From Hemileia vastatrix (taxonomy: Eukaryota > Basidiomycota > Pucciniomycetes > Pucciniales > Zaghouaniaceae), in contig JASXTE010000013.1 in assembly GCA_030280995.1 (NCBI GenBank), forward strand, positions 9,641,001 to 9,705,000: a stretch of DNA of 64,000 nt, read 5' to 3'. Below are positions 10,814-21,459 of this stretch, one piece after another. Within the stretch, counting starts at the first letter, position 1, and each line of letters starts with the position of its first letter. Position numbers and translations under genes: made by a program. The notes below the pieces were generated by a model. The model was not told the origin of the DNA, ran no database searches, and was given only the letters and a program-made list of their open reading frames with translations.

Positions 10814-13800
10814 CTATGATTTTTTCTTTTTATACTTTTTTAGTAGAGTAGGAATATTAGATATCTCCTTCCCAGGTATCCAAGAATCATATTCAGATGA
10901 TTTATTCTTGAATCTCAATAAGTATTCTGTACCTTTTTCAGCAGTGACTATTCTGTCATTTAGAATTTTTTCAATTTCTGCTGTTTCAGTGATTTCATTT
11001 GGGGTTTTCTTTGGTCTTCCCCTCCTTTTTGGAAATAAATAACTATTGGATGTGTAAGGTTTCAAAAGAGATATTGAAAAAACAGGATTTTTTCTGTCAT
11101 ATGGAGAATACAGAATAACCTCAACTGCATTATCTCCAATCATTCTTCTGACAACAAATGGACCAACAAATGGATCTTTCAATTTGTTATTACCTTGTAA
11201 GTTGAAGTGGACTGTAGAAATCAACACATCATCACCCTTTTTAAAAGTGTATTCTTTATGGGATTTGTCCCATCTTTTCTTCTCATATTCAAATGATTTT
11301 TCAATACATTGTGAGCATGATTTCTGCAAAGTTGTTGCATTTGAAGAAAAGACTTTACACCAGGATTTATATCCAATTTAGGTATTTTGTTATTGAGAAT
11401 TTGGGCAGGAGTATTTGGAACATATCCAAGCCAGATCTCAAAAGGCTTTCTTTGAGTAACAGAATGAACAGTGCTATTATAAGCAAATTCTAACCCAGGA
11501 AGTAAGGTAACCCAATCATGAGTGAATCTGTCATTATCTTTATACTCAAGGCCAAAGGCACAATATCTTCTTATCATGTCCTCTAAAGTCTGAATCATTC
11601 TTTCAGCTAGACCATCAGTCTGAGGGTGATGGGCAGTATAAAGTTTCAGATCACAACCACAAACATCCATCAGAGACATCCAAAATTCAGAAGTAAATTT
11701 AGGGTCTCTGTCAGAGATTATGCCTTTAGGAAAACTAGCACTATTAAACATATGAGACCACCATAAGAAAGCTAATTCTTTAGTGGAAACATCCTTGTGG
11801 GTAGGGATAAATTTACACATTTTAGTGAATCTGTCCACAATAACCCAACAAGAGTTATAACTGTCTTTACCAGCAATAGGTAATCCTGTTACAAATCCAT
11901 GTTGATTATCTGCCATGGTGCATCAGGAGGTTCAATATGTTGCATTACTCCTGCTCTTATACCAGTTAATCTTTTTTATTTCTGGCAAGAATCACAAGAC
12001 TCAACATATAATTTTGTGTCTTCAGACATATTAGCCCACCAAGCAGTGTTCTTAATTCTGATCATTGTTTTGTCAAGATCAAAATGTCCAGCTAATATGT
12101 CATCATGACAAATTTTTAAGATTATTTCTTTCATAGAAGGAGGAATAACAATGACATTACTCAACTTTCTTCTATAATATAGATATCCTTCATCAATTAA
12201 AAATTTACCTTTTTCCAAAGCTTTTTGGTACTTTGGTGGAAGGGTTTTAATTAATGCTTGTATTGAAGCATTCTTTGGATCATTTAATATGGTGCATAAC
12301 TTTTTCAAGTCAGTGTCCTTATCATATGAATGCAGAATAAGCTGGAATAGCTCTTCCTCCATATCAACCACATATATCCCATGAATATGAATAATTTCAT
12401 CCTCAGGACCATACGCAGGATTAGAGTCATTATTTGGTAAAGGTAACCTAGATAACATATCCACATTTGAGTGAACAATACCAGACCTATGAATAATTGT
12501 CATTCTTCCTCTGTATTCTTGAATAGCCAACTGCCATCTGAACATATGTCTGTTGGGTGTTTTCAAGTTTGAAAGGGATTTAAATGCACTGCAGTCAGTG
12601 ACAAGTTCAAATTTCTGGTCATCTAGGTAATTATGAAGCTTTTCTAGAGCCCACACTACAGCTAAACACTCTAATTGAGTAGCACCATATTTCAATTCAC
12701 TATTTCTCAATGTTCTTGAAATATAACAAATTACTATTTCTGAAACTATATCATTTATCACTTGTTTTTGATGGAGGGCAGTACCCTGTAAGATAGCATG
12801 TATAGAGCTAATTCTAGGTAAAGGGTAGATATCATCAACAGTGTAAGTATTTAGTGCTCTATAATCACCACATAACCTGGCTTTATCTTTCTCATAAGAA
12901 ATTAGGACAGGTGAAATAACAAAATGTTTAGGTGTTTCAACTACCTTTTCAATAATAGTCATTTTTAAAAGTGTAGAGATATTGTCTTCAATATCTTTTC
13001 TCTTTGTGGGAGAAGCAGGATAAGGCTTCTTCTTTAAACTAGGTGGTATGTCAGTTAATGGGCAAGACATTGAAAGTTTCATTTCCTCTTTAACTAATCC
13101 CAGTTCATGTGATCCATGAGCAAAAGCCATAGGAAAAGACTTTATCAAATTAATGATGGAATCTTTATCCTCACCAGAAAGATGTTCTCCAAAAGAAGCA
13201 TTGTCAATTTAAGACATAAGGGCAAGCATTTCTTTTGTAGATCTTCCTTTATATTGAACCACAGAATTACATGTGTTCAATTCTGGTTTAAATAATTCTT
13301 TAGGGGAGGAAATCTTAAATTTTCTCTTCCCATTCATCCCCATTGTGAAACATTGGTTTGAAGGATCAAATTTTATGCCATACTTGTTTAAAATATCATT
13401 CCCTACAATAAACCAATTGCTCAAGTTATCATTTTTCATGACAACAAAATCACAAATAGCTCTTACAAAACCATGGTTATATTTAAAAAACGCTGTGGCT
13501 TTGTATTCACCAATGGGGGACAAAACAGAGCCATACCCTCTCCAATTTTCAGAAATGATAGGCATCATTTTTGATTTGTAGTCTTGATCCACTGAAGCAA
13601 GTTCTCTTTCAGAAACTACACTTCCTCCAGCTCCAGAATCCATAACAACTTCAATGCTGGTTCCATTAATCAAGACTGGTGCCTTGAGAGGGGCAATAAC
13701 AATTGAGTTATCCTCAATTTTCTTTATGATCTCAGCATCCTCAACTGTAGGCAAAGCATTATTATCAATATCAATAGTATTTAAATAATGAATATCCTTT

Positions 13801-13877
13801 TCCAGCATCAAGATTTCTTGTTGAGATTCATATGAAATATTGCTGGCACAATCACTTGATGTATCATCCAGTGCCAC
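10814..13877 (-). pseudogene. pol: Pol of element A: protease, gutted RT, RNase H, integrase
   Basis: Protease is in 13877-13209 (VVMDSGAGGSVV). After an in-frame TAA (13209-13211), 13148-11976 carries the RT N-terminal part (LCGDYRALNTYTVDDIYPLPRI). It then jumps straight to the end of RNase H (SELKYGATQLE, TDCSAFKSL, NVDMLSRLPLP) and the start of the integrase zinc site (HFDLDKT, CDSCQK). B retains the missing RT segment between two AGCACC repeats (25357 and 26038), suggesting a repeat-mediated deletion of 681 bp, 227 codons. The integrase core follows at 11916-11221 (IISDRDPKF, HPQTDGLAERMIQ). A frameshift near 11320 moves the C-terminal domain to 11329-10814, including the chromo-like IPGKEISNIPTLL end. 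Not functional as read. Confidence 0.87.
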
Positions 13878-13915
13878 TGTGTCATCAGCATGCTCCTCTG
13901 TTTGTTCTACAAGAT

Positions 13916-16153
13916 TTATCTTCTTGTCACAAGCATGGCCTTTCTTCCAAGGCTTGTTGCACTTGAAGCAAGTGTTATTGCATACTTCTTTGGTGCAACA
14001 GGGGCAGAAGGTTTACCAACCTTTTCCAGAGGTTTCTGTTGGTAAGTGGAGGGTTTCTCCAAAGGGGTCCTAGGCATGAATCTTCTGGCATCATACTTAT
14101 TGTTTAGAAGTATCTCATTGCAAGTATTAATGAAAGAAGAGGGTTCTTTGGAGAACTCAGTCCTAGCCACTATCAAGTCTCTCAGAGACATTGGTAATTT
14201 ATAAAGGATCCTGTCCTTCCATAAATCAAACTCCATATTTGGGTCCATTGCCCTTAAGATTTTTACAAGTTTCATTAAAAGCTCAATAGGTTTATCAGTA
14301 GAAGCGCCATATATAGTTTCCTCATACTGCCTTTGTTGAGCCATTCTGAACTTGGAGCCACCAAATTGTGCTTTAATTAATTTCTTTCAATCCTCCCATG
14401 AGTAGTCATTCCCATCCAGGAGAACAGATTCATACCACATCAGGGCAACATTAGTGAACAAAGAAATTAATTTGGACACAATTTCCTCATCTGGGAGTTT
14501 GTAAGAATTTTTTAAGTTATCAATTCTGCAAATAAATTGTTGCCAATCAGAGGAGGAATCACAATCAAATGTAGGATATTGGTCAAGTTTTGGCCAATTC
14601 TTTTGATTTGAAGTAGTCTCCTTATTACTAGCTTGTTTCTGAGTAAGAAGCAGCTGTAATTTCTCTAATTGGGCTGAAATCTCATTGTTTAATCCCTCTG
14701 TTGCAGATCCTGGTGCATCATCAGTCTTTGATGGAAACTCAGTGTTATCAGCAGGTATTTTTGGAGCTATTTTTACTTTAAATGAACTAGCCACAGGTAC
14801 TATTTGAGCATCCTGCACTATATGTTCCTTCACAGAAATGTCAGAATATTTTTGGTCATTTAACAATGAGTTCAATTTTTCTTCAATGATTGTTAGTCTT
14901 GTTTTCATTCTTGGAAGACTAGATAAACTCTCATTGATAGTTGCAAAAGATAACTGATTTTTATTTTTAAAAGATGACAAATGATCATTCAATCTTTTCA
15001 GATTTATCTTATCTATCTCCACCTCCTGGCAACAGGCAGATACAGTATCTTTTAGTTTAGACAAATCATTTTTTATATTTTGCCATAAAGCAACTTTCTT
15101 TTCATGGGTTGCTTTGTAATGAGACAATTCATCAGAGACTCTCTGTGATTCACTTCTTAATGCTTGATAACCTTGATCAGTTAACAGACTATTATATCTC
15201 TGAGTCAATTGCATATTGTTCATTATATGATTTTGCTTGGCAATAATATCTCTCAAGTACTCATCATTAATTCTTTCTACATCTGGAGTGTTTCTCAATA
15301 AGGAAACTGAGTAACTTTCCAGACTCTCATAGAACTCAGGGTCAAGAGTTTCATCAATTACAGCCATGTCAGGGTTTATCATTGAGGTAGCAATTAAAAG
15401 TAATGGATTAGATACATGAGATATCTGTCTACTGCTCCCAGCCTCTACTGGTCTCAAGGTGTCTTCTTCCCTCCCAGATTTACCTGAAAGAACAGAATCA
15501 GCCACAAGAAAAGGCACTTGAGAATCAATAGAGGGACATACCAGGGTTTGCTGGGTATCACCATATTGGGCTTTCTTCTTCTTTTGCCTCCTTGATAAGG
15601 GTGGGGAGGAGTGGGGTTGACCTGGGTGGGCCTTGATGGACCTGCCTGAGGTAGCTGATGCTGATTTTGAGACAGGTAGTCCCACTGAGTGTTTAACCAG
15701 TCCCACTGCCACTTGGACACTTCCACCTTCTCTTGGGACTGGGGAGCCAATTGTTGTTGATCCCTGAGAGGAAGAGGTTTCTTCTTCTCTTGGAGAAAAG
15801 TATCTGTTCTTTTCAACTTTTCTTCCAGAGCATCTACCCTTACCTTTAGTCTCAAGCTTTCTGTCCTTAACTCCTTTATGTGAGTTGACAGATTCTTTAC
15901 CTGCTAAGAAAATGGCATCTTTTTTATCCTGAAACCTTTTGGAAACTCTTCTGGTGGGTTTATCATAGGCTTCTGATCCTGAGTTGTGTCCACTAGGATT
16001 TCTACTTCTTCCATCTCTACATCCTGTTTGGGGCAAGGATTTATTAGTTTGAGAAATTCTTCTTGTTAAAGGAGAACTTACAGAAGTAGGCTCATCATAA
16101 TCAATTAAGTCTAGTTCTTCTACACGTGCAGCAGAACCACTTTGGTCAGTCAT
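13916..16153 (-). pseudogene. gag: Gag of element A, broken
   Basis: The reading frame from ATG 16153 runs 588 codons to a TGA (14387) and continues in frame from about 14384. Relative to B the TGA replaces a sense codon in SWED-x-K-x-LIKAQF. The N-terminal third is Ser/Pro/Gln-rich with a coiled-coil section; the middle has a long Leu/Lys heptad stretch (about residues 290-420). The C-terminal capsid-like part contains LRDLIVARTEF. A cysteine motif (C-F-K-C-x7-H-A-C) survives near 13960, but a frameshift takes the frame out of it. This gag has no homology I can see with the gag of D or K. The element is the same family as B (26919-29424). Confidence 0.8.
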
Positions 16154-16264
16154 TTTAAGATTTTACTGAAATGAAGAAAAGAGACAATAAGATTAATTAG
16201 TCTTTATTTTTGATTTTTATTAAAAAATAAAATAAATAACAAAATAAATAAAAAAAATCTTTTT

Positions 16265-16757
16265 TCAGGATAAAAATCAACGTAAGTAAAATTAATTTAT
16301 TAATAAAAAAATTTAAAACCAAGATTATAATATAATCAACTGTAGAAATAAATTAGAATTTTTATTAATAATTTTTAATTAATTATTTTCAGGATTTAAA
16401 TCAACTAATTTATTACCAGGACTTATTGTCAACTGAAGTAATCAAATATGAAACTTTATTAATTTAACAAAATTTTATTAAACTGATAACTTAACTAACA
16501 GGACTTAATGTCAACTGAAGTAATTAAATATAAATTTTTATTTTAAAATTTTTTTAAGCTTGATCACTTAATTACCAGGACTTAATGTCAACTGAAATAA
16601 TTAAATATGAGTTTTATTAATTAAAATATTTATTGAACTACCAGGACTCAAAGTCAACTGAAGTGATTAAATATTAATTATATATTAATTAAAAATATTA
16701 TTGTCAGGACAATTTTTCAACTGGAACAATTAAATTAATCAGGACAAATGTCAACTG
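16265..16757 (+). repeat. Variable-stem hairpin array in the gag leader of A
   Basis: About nine units in the untranslated leader between LTR and gag. Each has a short inverted repeat followed on the plus strand by AACTG or a near match. The stems differ but stay complementary. GATTAT/ATAATC is at 16323-16342, GATTT/AAATC near 16393, GAC/GTC at 16420, 16502, 16579 and 16743, and GACT/AGTC at 16645. The AACTG strand is opposite to gag-pol, so in the sense RNA the constant part is CAGTT on the 5' side. Function unknown; a packaging or dimer signal is one possibility. Confidence 0.65.
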
Positions 16758-17031
16758 AAAAGATTATAATAATTATTTTATTACCTCTGGGACTAAGAAC
16801 ACTTATTGCTCTATTATGGCCAACCAGGAAAAATAAAAAAGTATAATAATAAAAATAAAATCCAATCACCAGACACCTCCCCCTGTAAAATGAGCAAATT
16901 AATGCCACTTACAGAGTGCTGAGTAAAAGGAAATACGTAGCAAATGAAGAGTGAAGAGTAACCCACAAATAGTAATATCAATAATTACCACAATATATAC
17001 AACGTTTAGTCAGTATATGAACTTAATTTTT

Positions 17032-17060
17032 GGAGCGCGGTTCGATTCCCGTTCGCAGCA
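17032..17060 (+). other. tRNA T-arm-like fragment in the leader of A
   Basis: GGTTCGATTCCCGTTCGCA resembles the 3' end of a tRNA (T loop TTCGATT), but there is no cloverleaf around it. A diverged copy lies at 30103-30130 in B. It may be a fossil primer-derived piece. It is too incomplete to call a tRNA gene. Confidence 0.35.
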
Positions 17061-17197
17061 AAAAATTTTGTCACGTGATGTATGACGTTCGTTGTTTTCT
17101 CGATCTCTCGCCCTTTACAGGTACTCGCACACCAATTGTCCCCTCAATTACGCCTCAAATATTGTTGCACTGTCAATAATTTGGAAAGGCCCTCAAT

Positions 17198-17992
17198 TGT
17201 CAAGGTACGCTTTTGGTCTAGAAGATTTGGTACGGAGTTTTTCAAGGATTTTAAAAGTTTTAAATGGACTCTCAAAGACTTGTACATATTTCTTAATCTA
17301 AGTGATTTTTTACTCAAACAAAAGAGATAGAAATTTAATATTGTAATAGTATATTAATTAGAATTACGCTATTGTAAATACTAATGTGATAAAGTATAAA
17401 ATATAAGTTTGTGTTGTAATACGTAGTAATAAAAGTAAATGATAAAGAATGGATTGAAAGGCACAAAATCAGAGGCCTTTTATAGGCAAAATATGAGAGA
17501 ATAAAATATAAAGAATTTACACCGTCTACTGTGAGTGTGAGAGAAAAGAATGAAAAGAAAAAGGAGTTCATAAATGACATAAGAAAATAATAAATTAGTA
17601 CGTCAACAAGGGCATCAAATTTATTAGCAACAAAGATTGAATTCCTTGGACTGTCACAATTATTACACAATAAATAATCAATTATATTACTTTCACGGGA
17701 TTACAGATCTCTCACTGAGGTAATATAATTGTTTAAAAGTTAATATATTATAAATTTATTATTAATTTTATTCCCTTTGACATATACTTTTGAGCACAGT
17801 GTTAGGGAGTAAAATTGTAAGGGACATTTTATTTATATTATTTATTTATACTACTTAATGTACTTAACTTAGTTAATTGTAAGTACTACTTAAGTAAATA
17901 AATAAATAATTATTATTAAGAAGAAAGGTGTGGCTTCAACTCAGTAAAATAATTAATTATTTTACCAGGTAAGTCTAGTAGCCTGGCTGACA
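17198..17992 (-). repeat. 5' LTR of element A
   Basis: 795 bp. On the minus strand a CTATAAAAGG box (plus about 17478-17487) marks the probable promoter. The sequence just inside the element (TTGAGGGCCTTTCC on the minus strand) is shared with B and is the candidate primer site, but I cannot assign a tRNA. Confidence 0.88.
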
Positions 17993-18028
17993 GATACCAT
18001 TTGTAATTATTATTTTTTTCATCTTATT

Positions 18029-18289
18029 CACTACAAAATATGGGGGGCAGACTTGCTAGCAAGTCTGAAACCTTGGACCCAAACTCACCACCTATTGAAC
18101 ACGCATTGAGCTATTGATAAAGGAACCATACAAGCAAGGATGAACACCACTCAGAAGAGCAGTTTTAGGTGGGTATTCAAGTAGAGTTCAGTATGGGTTC
18201 AGTATGAGTTCAGTATGAATTTCACCTGAGTTCCATCTGAGTTCAGGTTGAGGACTTACTAGCAAGTCCACCCACTATATTGTGTAGTG
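18029..18289 (+). mobile_element. CACTA-type MITE, copy 1
   Basis: 261 bp flanked by ATT. It starts CACTACAAAATATGGGGGG and ends ATATTGTGTAGTG. Each terminal repeat contains a copy of the palindrome GGACTTGCTAGCAAGTCC, here imperfect. Short subterminal repeats such as GAGTTCAGTATG fit CACTA elements, where they act as transposase-binding sites. It has no coding capacity. Same length as the copy at 39617-39877, in opposite orientation. Confidence 0.88.
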
Positions 18290-18381
18290 ATTATTATTCA
18301 TTTTATTTTAATATTTCATTTCTCATATTTTGTTGTGCAATTTTGTTTAATTTTTCACAATTATTTTTATTATGTTAGTAG

Positions 18382-18490
18382 TTTAAGTAATAATCAGTAT
18401 AAATAAATAAATAAAAATAAAAATAAAAATAAAAATAAAAAATAATTTAAATTTAAAAATAAAAATAATAAAATAAAATAAAAATAAACA
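18382..18490. repeat. AAATA/AAAAT microsatellite in L
   Basis: Short AT repeat at the place where the inverted relative R has a far longer TTTTTAA array (35178-35985). The rest of 18290-18683 is AT-rich with no gene. Confidence 0.7.
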
Positions 18491-18683
18491 AATTTTTTTA
18501 TATATCTGCTTATTATTATTGTTCTTTCTAGTTAGTGAATTATTTATTTCTTTTTTTTTAATATCTGGAAGAAGAAGCCTCTGGCAGATGATGAAAATTC
18601 TGGTGGTGTTTTTGCTTTTTGTTAGGATTGGAGGAAGAAATGTGTTCTTTGTGATGTAGGTGGCTGGAAAGCATATATGGGTT

Positions 18684-20088
18684 TTAATGGGAAGGGACCA
18701 GAGTAGAAGGTAAATTTTGGGAAGTAGTGGCAGAAGCAGGGATAGAGTGTTGGAAGGTGTGCTTGATCATTCTAGACATCTTCCAGTGTTCATCAAGGAG
18801 ATTGTTTCTCGTATTCTTTTCAAATTCATTCAATGGACCATGGAGAGTAAAGGCCTTAAGTATGTTTGAACCTATCATGCTTAGGTGTTGTTTCAGGTTG
18901 GAGTAATCCAGCTTTATGGTGGTTTTTAGAGGTTGGCCAATCCCAATTGTAGTTTCAGGAGGTGGGGTTCAAACTTTACAGAAGAATTGTATCGGTAATT
19001 GTTTCTGTTAAACAAATTGGATTTATTAATTTAGTACTTACAGAGTGGGAGCTCTTCAAATTTGAATGCGGCCAGAATCTGGACTGTTGAAAAATGTTGA
19101 ATTGATGTTGAAGGAGGATCAAACAGATAGAGGTATAGATTCTCATGATCCTTCTCAAAATGGTTCTTGGAAGATGGAATAGAAGGAGGGAGTTCCTGTG
19201 GTCTGGTTGGACCAGCAGGGCTGCTGTTGTTGTTGTGGATATTATTACTGCTTGGCCCAGTTGGGTTGGACACTGGTGGTGGAGTAACAGGTTGGTTGTA
19301 GGATGGAACAGGAGAAGGTGATCTGGAAGCTGATTGGAATCTTCTGGATGAAGATCTGGAATAAATGGAACTTTCAGAGGAGAGGTGTAGTTAGTTTTTC
19401 TTGGTGGAAAATGAGATTTTTTTGGGCCAGTGTTGTGTTCTCTAGGGATTTTAGGAGGTCCTCTAGCAGGCCTTCTAGAGATGTTAGAATTTTTGGGGTT
19501 GTCTGAGGAAGAATTTGTGTTTGTACGCATTGCTCTGGGAGCACTAGGAGGTTTTTGAGTAGATTTGTTGGTGTTTAATTGTGGATTTTGGCTGTTTCTG
19601 GCTGAATTTAGGATTTCTGAGCTTTATTTTGGTTTTCTGGCAAGGCACCCAGGCCACCTGGATGTAGTCTAGCAGCCTTGCAGCTGATTTTGAAGCTGTT
19701 TTGGCTAAATTCTTTTATGTAAAATTATATTTTTGAGAAGATAGAGCATGTCCTTAAGGCAGTTTTTTGGGAATATAACAGTGTGATCTTTTGGAAGGAG
19801 CAGAAGATAAAGAAGAGGAAGCTGGTCCATGTTCTGGTGACCAGGTAGAAGATCTGGAAATATATTTATTAGAAGGTGAAGGTGGAGGTATTTGAGAGCT
19901 GGGGTCTCTTTCACATCGTTTCTTTTTATAGTTGCAAGAATCACAGGCTCTGTTATAGAATTTGGCCTGAGAAGTAGGAAGAGTGAAAGTACAATGACTG
20001 CACATGTGGATGCACTTTTTACAAGCATAGTTTTTTGGAGCAGTGAACAAGGAAGGTCCGATGTTTCAAAGTCTGGGGATTCAGCCAT
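18684..20088 (-). pseudogene. Antisense zinc-cluster gene 2 of element L, broken
   Basis: Minus strand, ATG at 20088. A one-base loss near 20052 shifts into the frame 20050-19754, which encodes C-x2-C-x6-C-x15-C-x2-C-x6-C (CKKCIHMCSHC ... CDSCNYKKKRC). A Ser/Pro-rich middle follows, with further frame changes (19530-18976, 19273-19031). A splice donor (GTAAGT) near 19045 and an acceptor near 18975 then lead to the C-terminal exon ending at 18684. That exon is conserved with R (LKAFTLHGPLNEFEK, HWKMS-x-IKHTFQHS). The same two-exon layout is seen in R, Q and K. Probably once a DNA-binding regulator; now dead. Confidence 0.72.
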
Positions 20089-20214
20089 GATCTGTGAAGA
20101 AACAACAAGAAAAGAAAAGATATTAAAGAAAATTTTTTCAGTGATGGTAGATGTTGAAGTGAGTAGAAGTTCAGCAGGTGGGCTGTGGAGCAATGTGCAT
20201 GGATCTGTCTCTGC

Positions 20215-20224
20215 CCTTATATGC
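20215..20224 (-). promoter_or_regulatory. TATA-like box upstream of L gene 2
   Basis: GCATATAAGG on the minus strand, about 130 nt before the ATG. It starts about 13 bp from the hairpin array. Equivalent CATAAAA boxes occur at 33343 (R) and 63114 (Q), at matching distance from both gene and array. Confidence 0.5.
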
Positions 20225-20236
20225 AAAATGTGTTTT

Positions 20237-20732
20237 AGTCTGTCAAGACTTTAAACTGAACATTGAGGTAGTCCGTCAAGACTTTAAACTGAAAATTGGG
20301 GTAGTCCTTCAAGACTTTAAATGAACACTGGGTAATTCCTTCAAGACTTTAAACTGAACACTGTGGTCATTCAATCAAGACTGTAAACTCAAGAATGGTT
20401 TAGTCCCCCAAGACTATAAACTGAGGATGGCTTAATGGTTGAGTCCTTCAGTACTATAAACTGATAATGGGAGTAGGTGTGATTCTGGAAGAGGGCATCC
20501 AATGGGGGAGTCTCTGAATTTCGTTAAAACAAACGTGGCGGTAACTGATGAGCTGGCTGCTCTGTAGAAAAGTTACCCCAGAGTGTTAGTTTGTTTTCTT
20601 TAGTCTTTAATGTTTTGATCTCTGGTTCTGTCTTTTTTATTCAGGTTTTGGATTCCTACAAGACTATAAAATGAGGGCAATTAGTCCCCCAAGACTTAAA
20701 ACTGAGGATTAGTCCCCCAAAACTATAAACTG
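20237..20732 (+). repeat. Short hairpin array (AGTC/GACT + TAAACTG) of L
   Basis: Ten copies, seven at 20237-20465 and three at 20652-20732, spaced 28-45 bp. Typical unit: AGTCCCCCAAGACTATAAACTG, with the stem AGTC/GACT, a loop of five or six bases ending CAA, then the constant TAAACTG. The array lies immediately upstream of gene 2 on its strand, and the tail always points along the retroelement sense strand. Confidence 0.75.
20540..20577 (+). other. Conserved GGTAACTG hairpin between the two array halves of L
   Basis: GGTAACTG ... AAGTTACC with inner GAGC/GCTC. One outer pair is lost relative to 537-574. In R and Q the same hairpin also sits between the two parts of the array. Confidence 0.6.
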
Positions 20733-20787
20733 AGGAAAATATTTTATTTTCTTTATTTCTAAATCAAGATTTTCAGGCAAAAAGCAA

Positions 20788-21378
20788 TTACAGAAAAGAA
20801 TCAAGAGATGTAACAAAATTTTCAGCATTGGCTTTGAACTGGTGAATGAGGTTCTTCCTTTTCTCAAGGTCCTGTGGATTCCTGGCAGGAGTGGATTTGA
20901 AGTAATTTAGAATGAGATACTTCTGTTGAGAAGAATTTTTTTTGGATTTGTCTTTGATGGTGGGAAATAAATTATGTGGGGGTGCTTCAATGGTTCCCGA
21001 ATTGTCATCATCACTGTCAGGATGGAAATGAGCTGGAAATTTGTCAGATTGAATTTCAGTTTGAAGAATTATTGGGCTTACCATCAGAAGGACCAGAGAT
21101 GGTAGAGCAAGTGCTTGTAGCAGGGTTGGAACTCTTTTATGAAGGGTATAATTTGTTGACCAGTTTGGGGATCAGCACGGATGGTCTGGATCTTTGGTGC
21201 TGATAGAAGGTGGATCAGGTTGTGGAGGAGGAGAAGATGTTGAAGAGTACAATGGACCAGGTCTGAAAAAAGTCTTCTTCTTAGAGTGAAAGGCATCACA
21301 GGAGGCTCTGTAGGGATGAGCTTGTGGTGTGGTGGTACAGATGAGATTTTTGCCAAAGCAGTATTGGCAAGGACCCAT
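20788..21378 (-). pseudogene. Antisense zinc-cluster gene 1 of element L, frameshifted
   Basis: The ATG at 21378 opens a frame with C-x2-C-x6-C (CQYCFGKNLIC), a 12-residue spacer, then CDAFHSKKKTF. In the second half the fifth and sixth cysteines are phenylalanine; the fifth is also Phe in R and Q. A one-base loss in the run before RSRPS shifts the frame. A short intron (GTAAGCCC to TTTCCAG, about 21062-21010) leads to the C-terminal exon. That exon carries the conserved block YFKSTPARNPQDLEKRKNL and ends at 20788. K gene 1 has the same exon structure and the same C-terminal block, intact. Directly before the polypurine tract of L. Confidence 0.7.
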
Positions 21379-21449
21379 GAAAGTAGCAATTTTGGAATGA
21401 AAGCTGAACATGGTGGTTGTAATTAATGAGAATGTAGACATTCTCTATT

Positions 21450-21459
21450 GGAGGGAGGA
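21450..21459 (+). promoter_or_regulatory. Polypurine tract of element L
   Basis: GGAGGGAGGA immediately before the 3' LTR, identical to the tract of K at 60001-60010. It primes plus-strand DNA synthesis. Confidence 0.8.

Larger units (their letters stand above)
9984..17992 (-). mobile_element. Ty3/Gypsy element A, internally deleted
   Basis: LTRs of 796 and 795 bp (9984-10779 and 17198-17992) begin TGTCAAGG and end GGCTGACA. The flanks GATAA and GATAC are a probable 5-bp target duplication with one mismatch. Coding is on the minus strand: gag (13916-16153), protease, RT remnant, RNase H and integrase (10814-13877). Compared with B, an in-frame 681-bp stretch covering the RT catalytic core is gone. 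A therefore cannot make its own RT and would depend on a relative. Other breaks are two frameshifts and in-frame stops. The element is markedly poor in CpG. Confidence 0.88.

Noticed and set aside
17032..17060. Functional tRNA gene
   Set aside because: Only T-arm and 3' part; no D or anticodon arm nearby.
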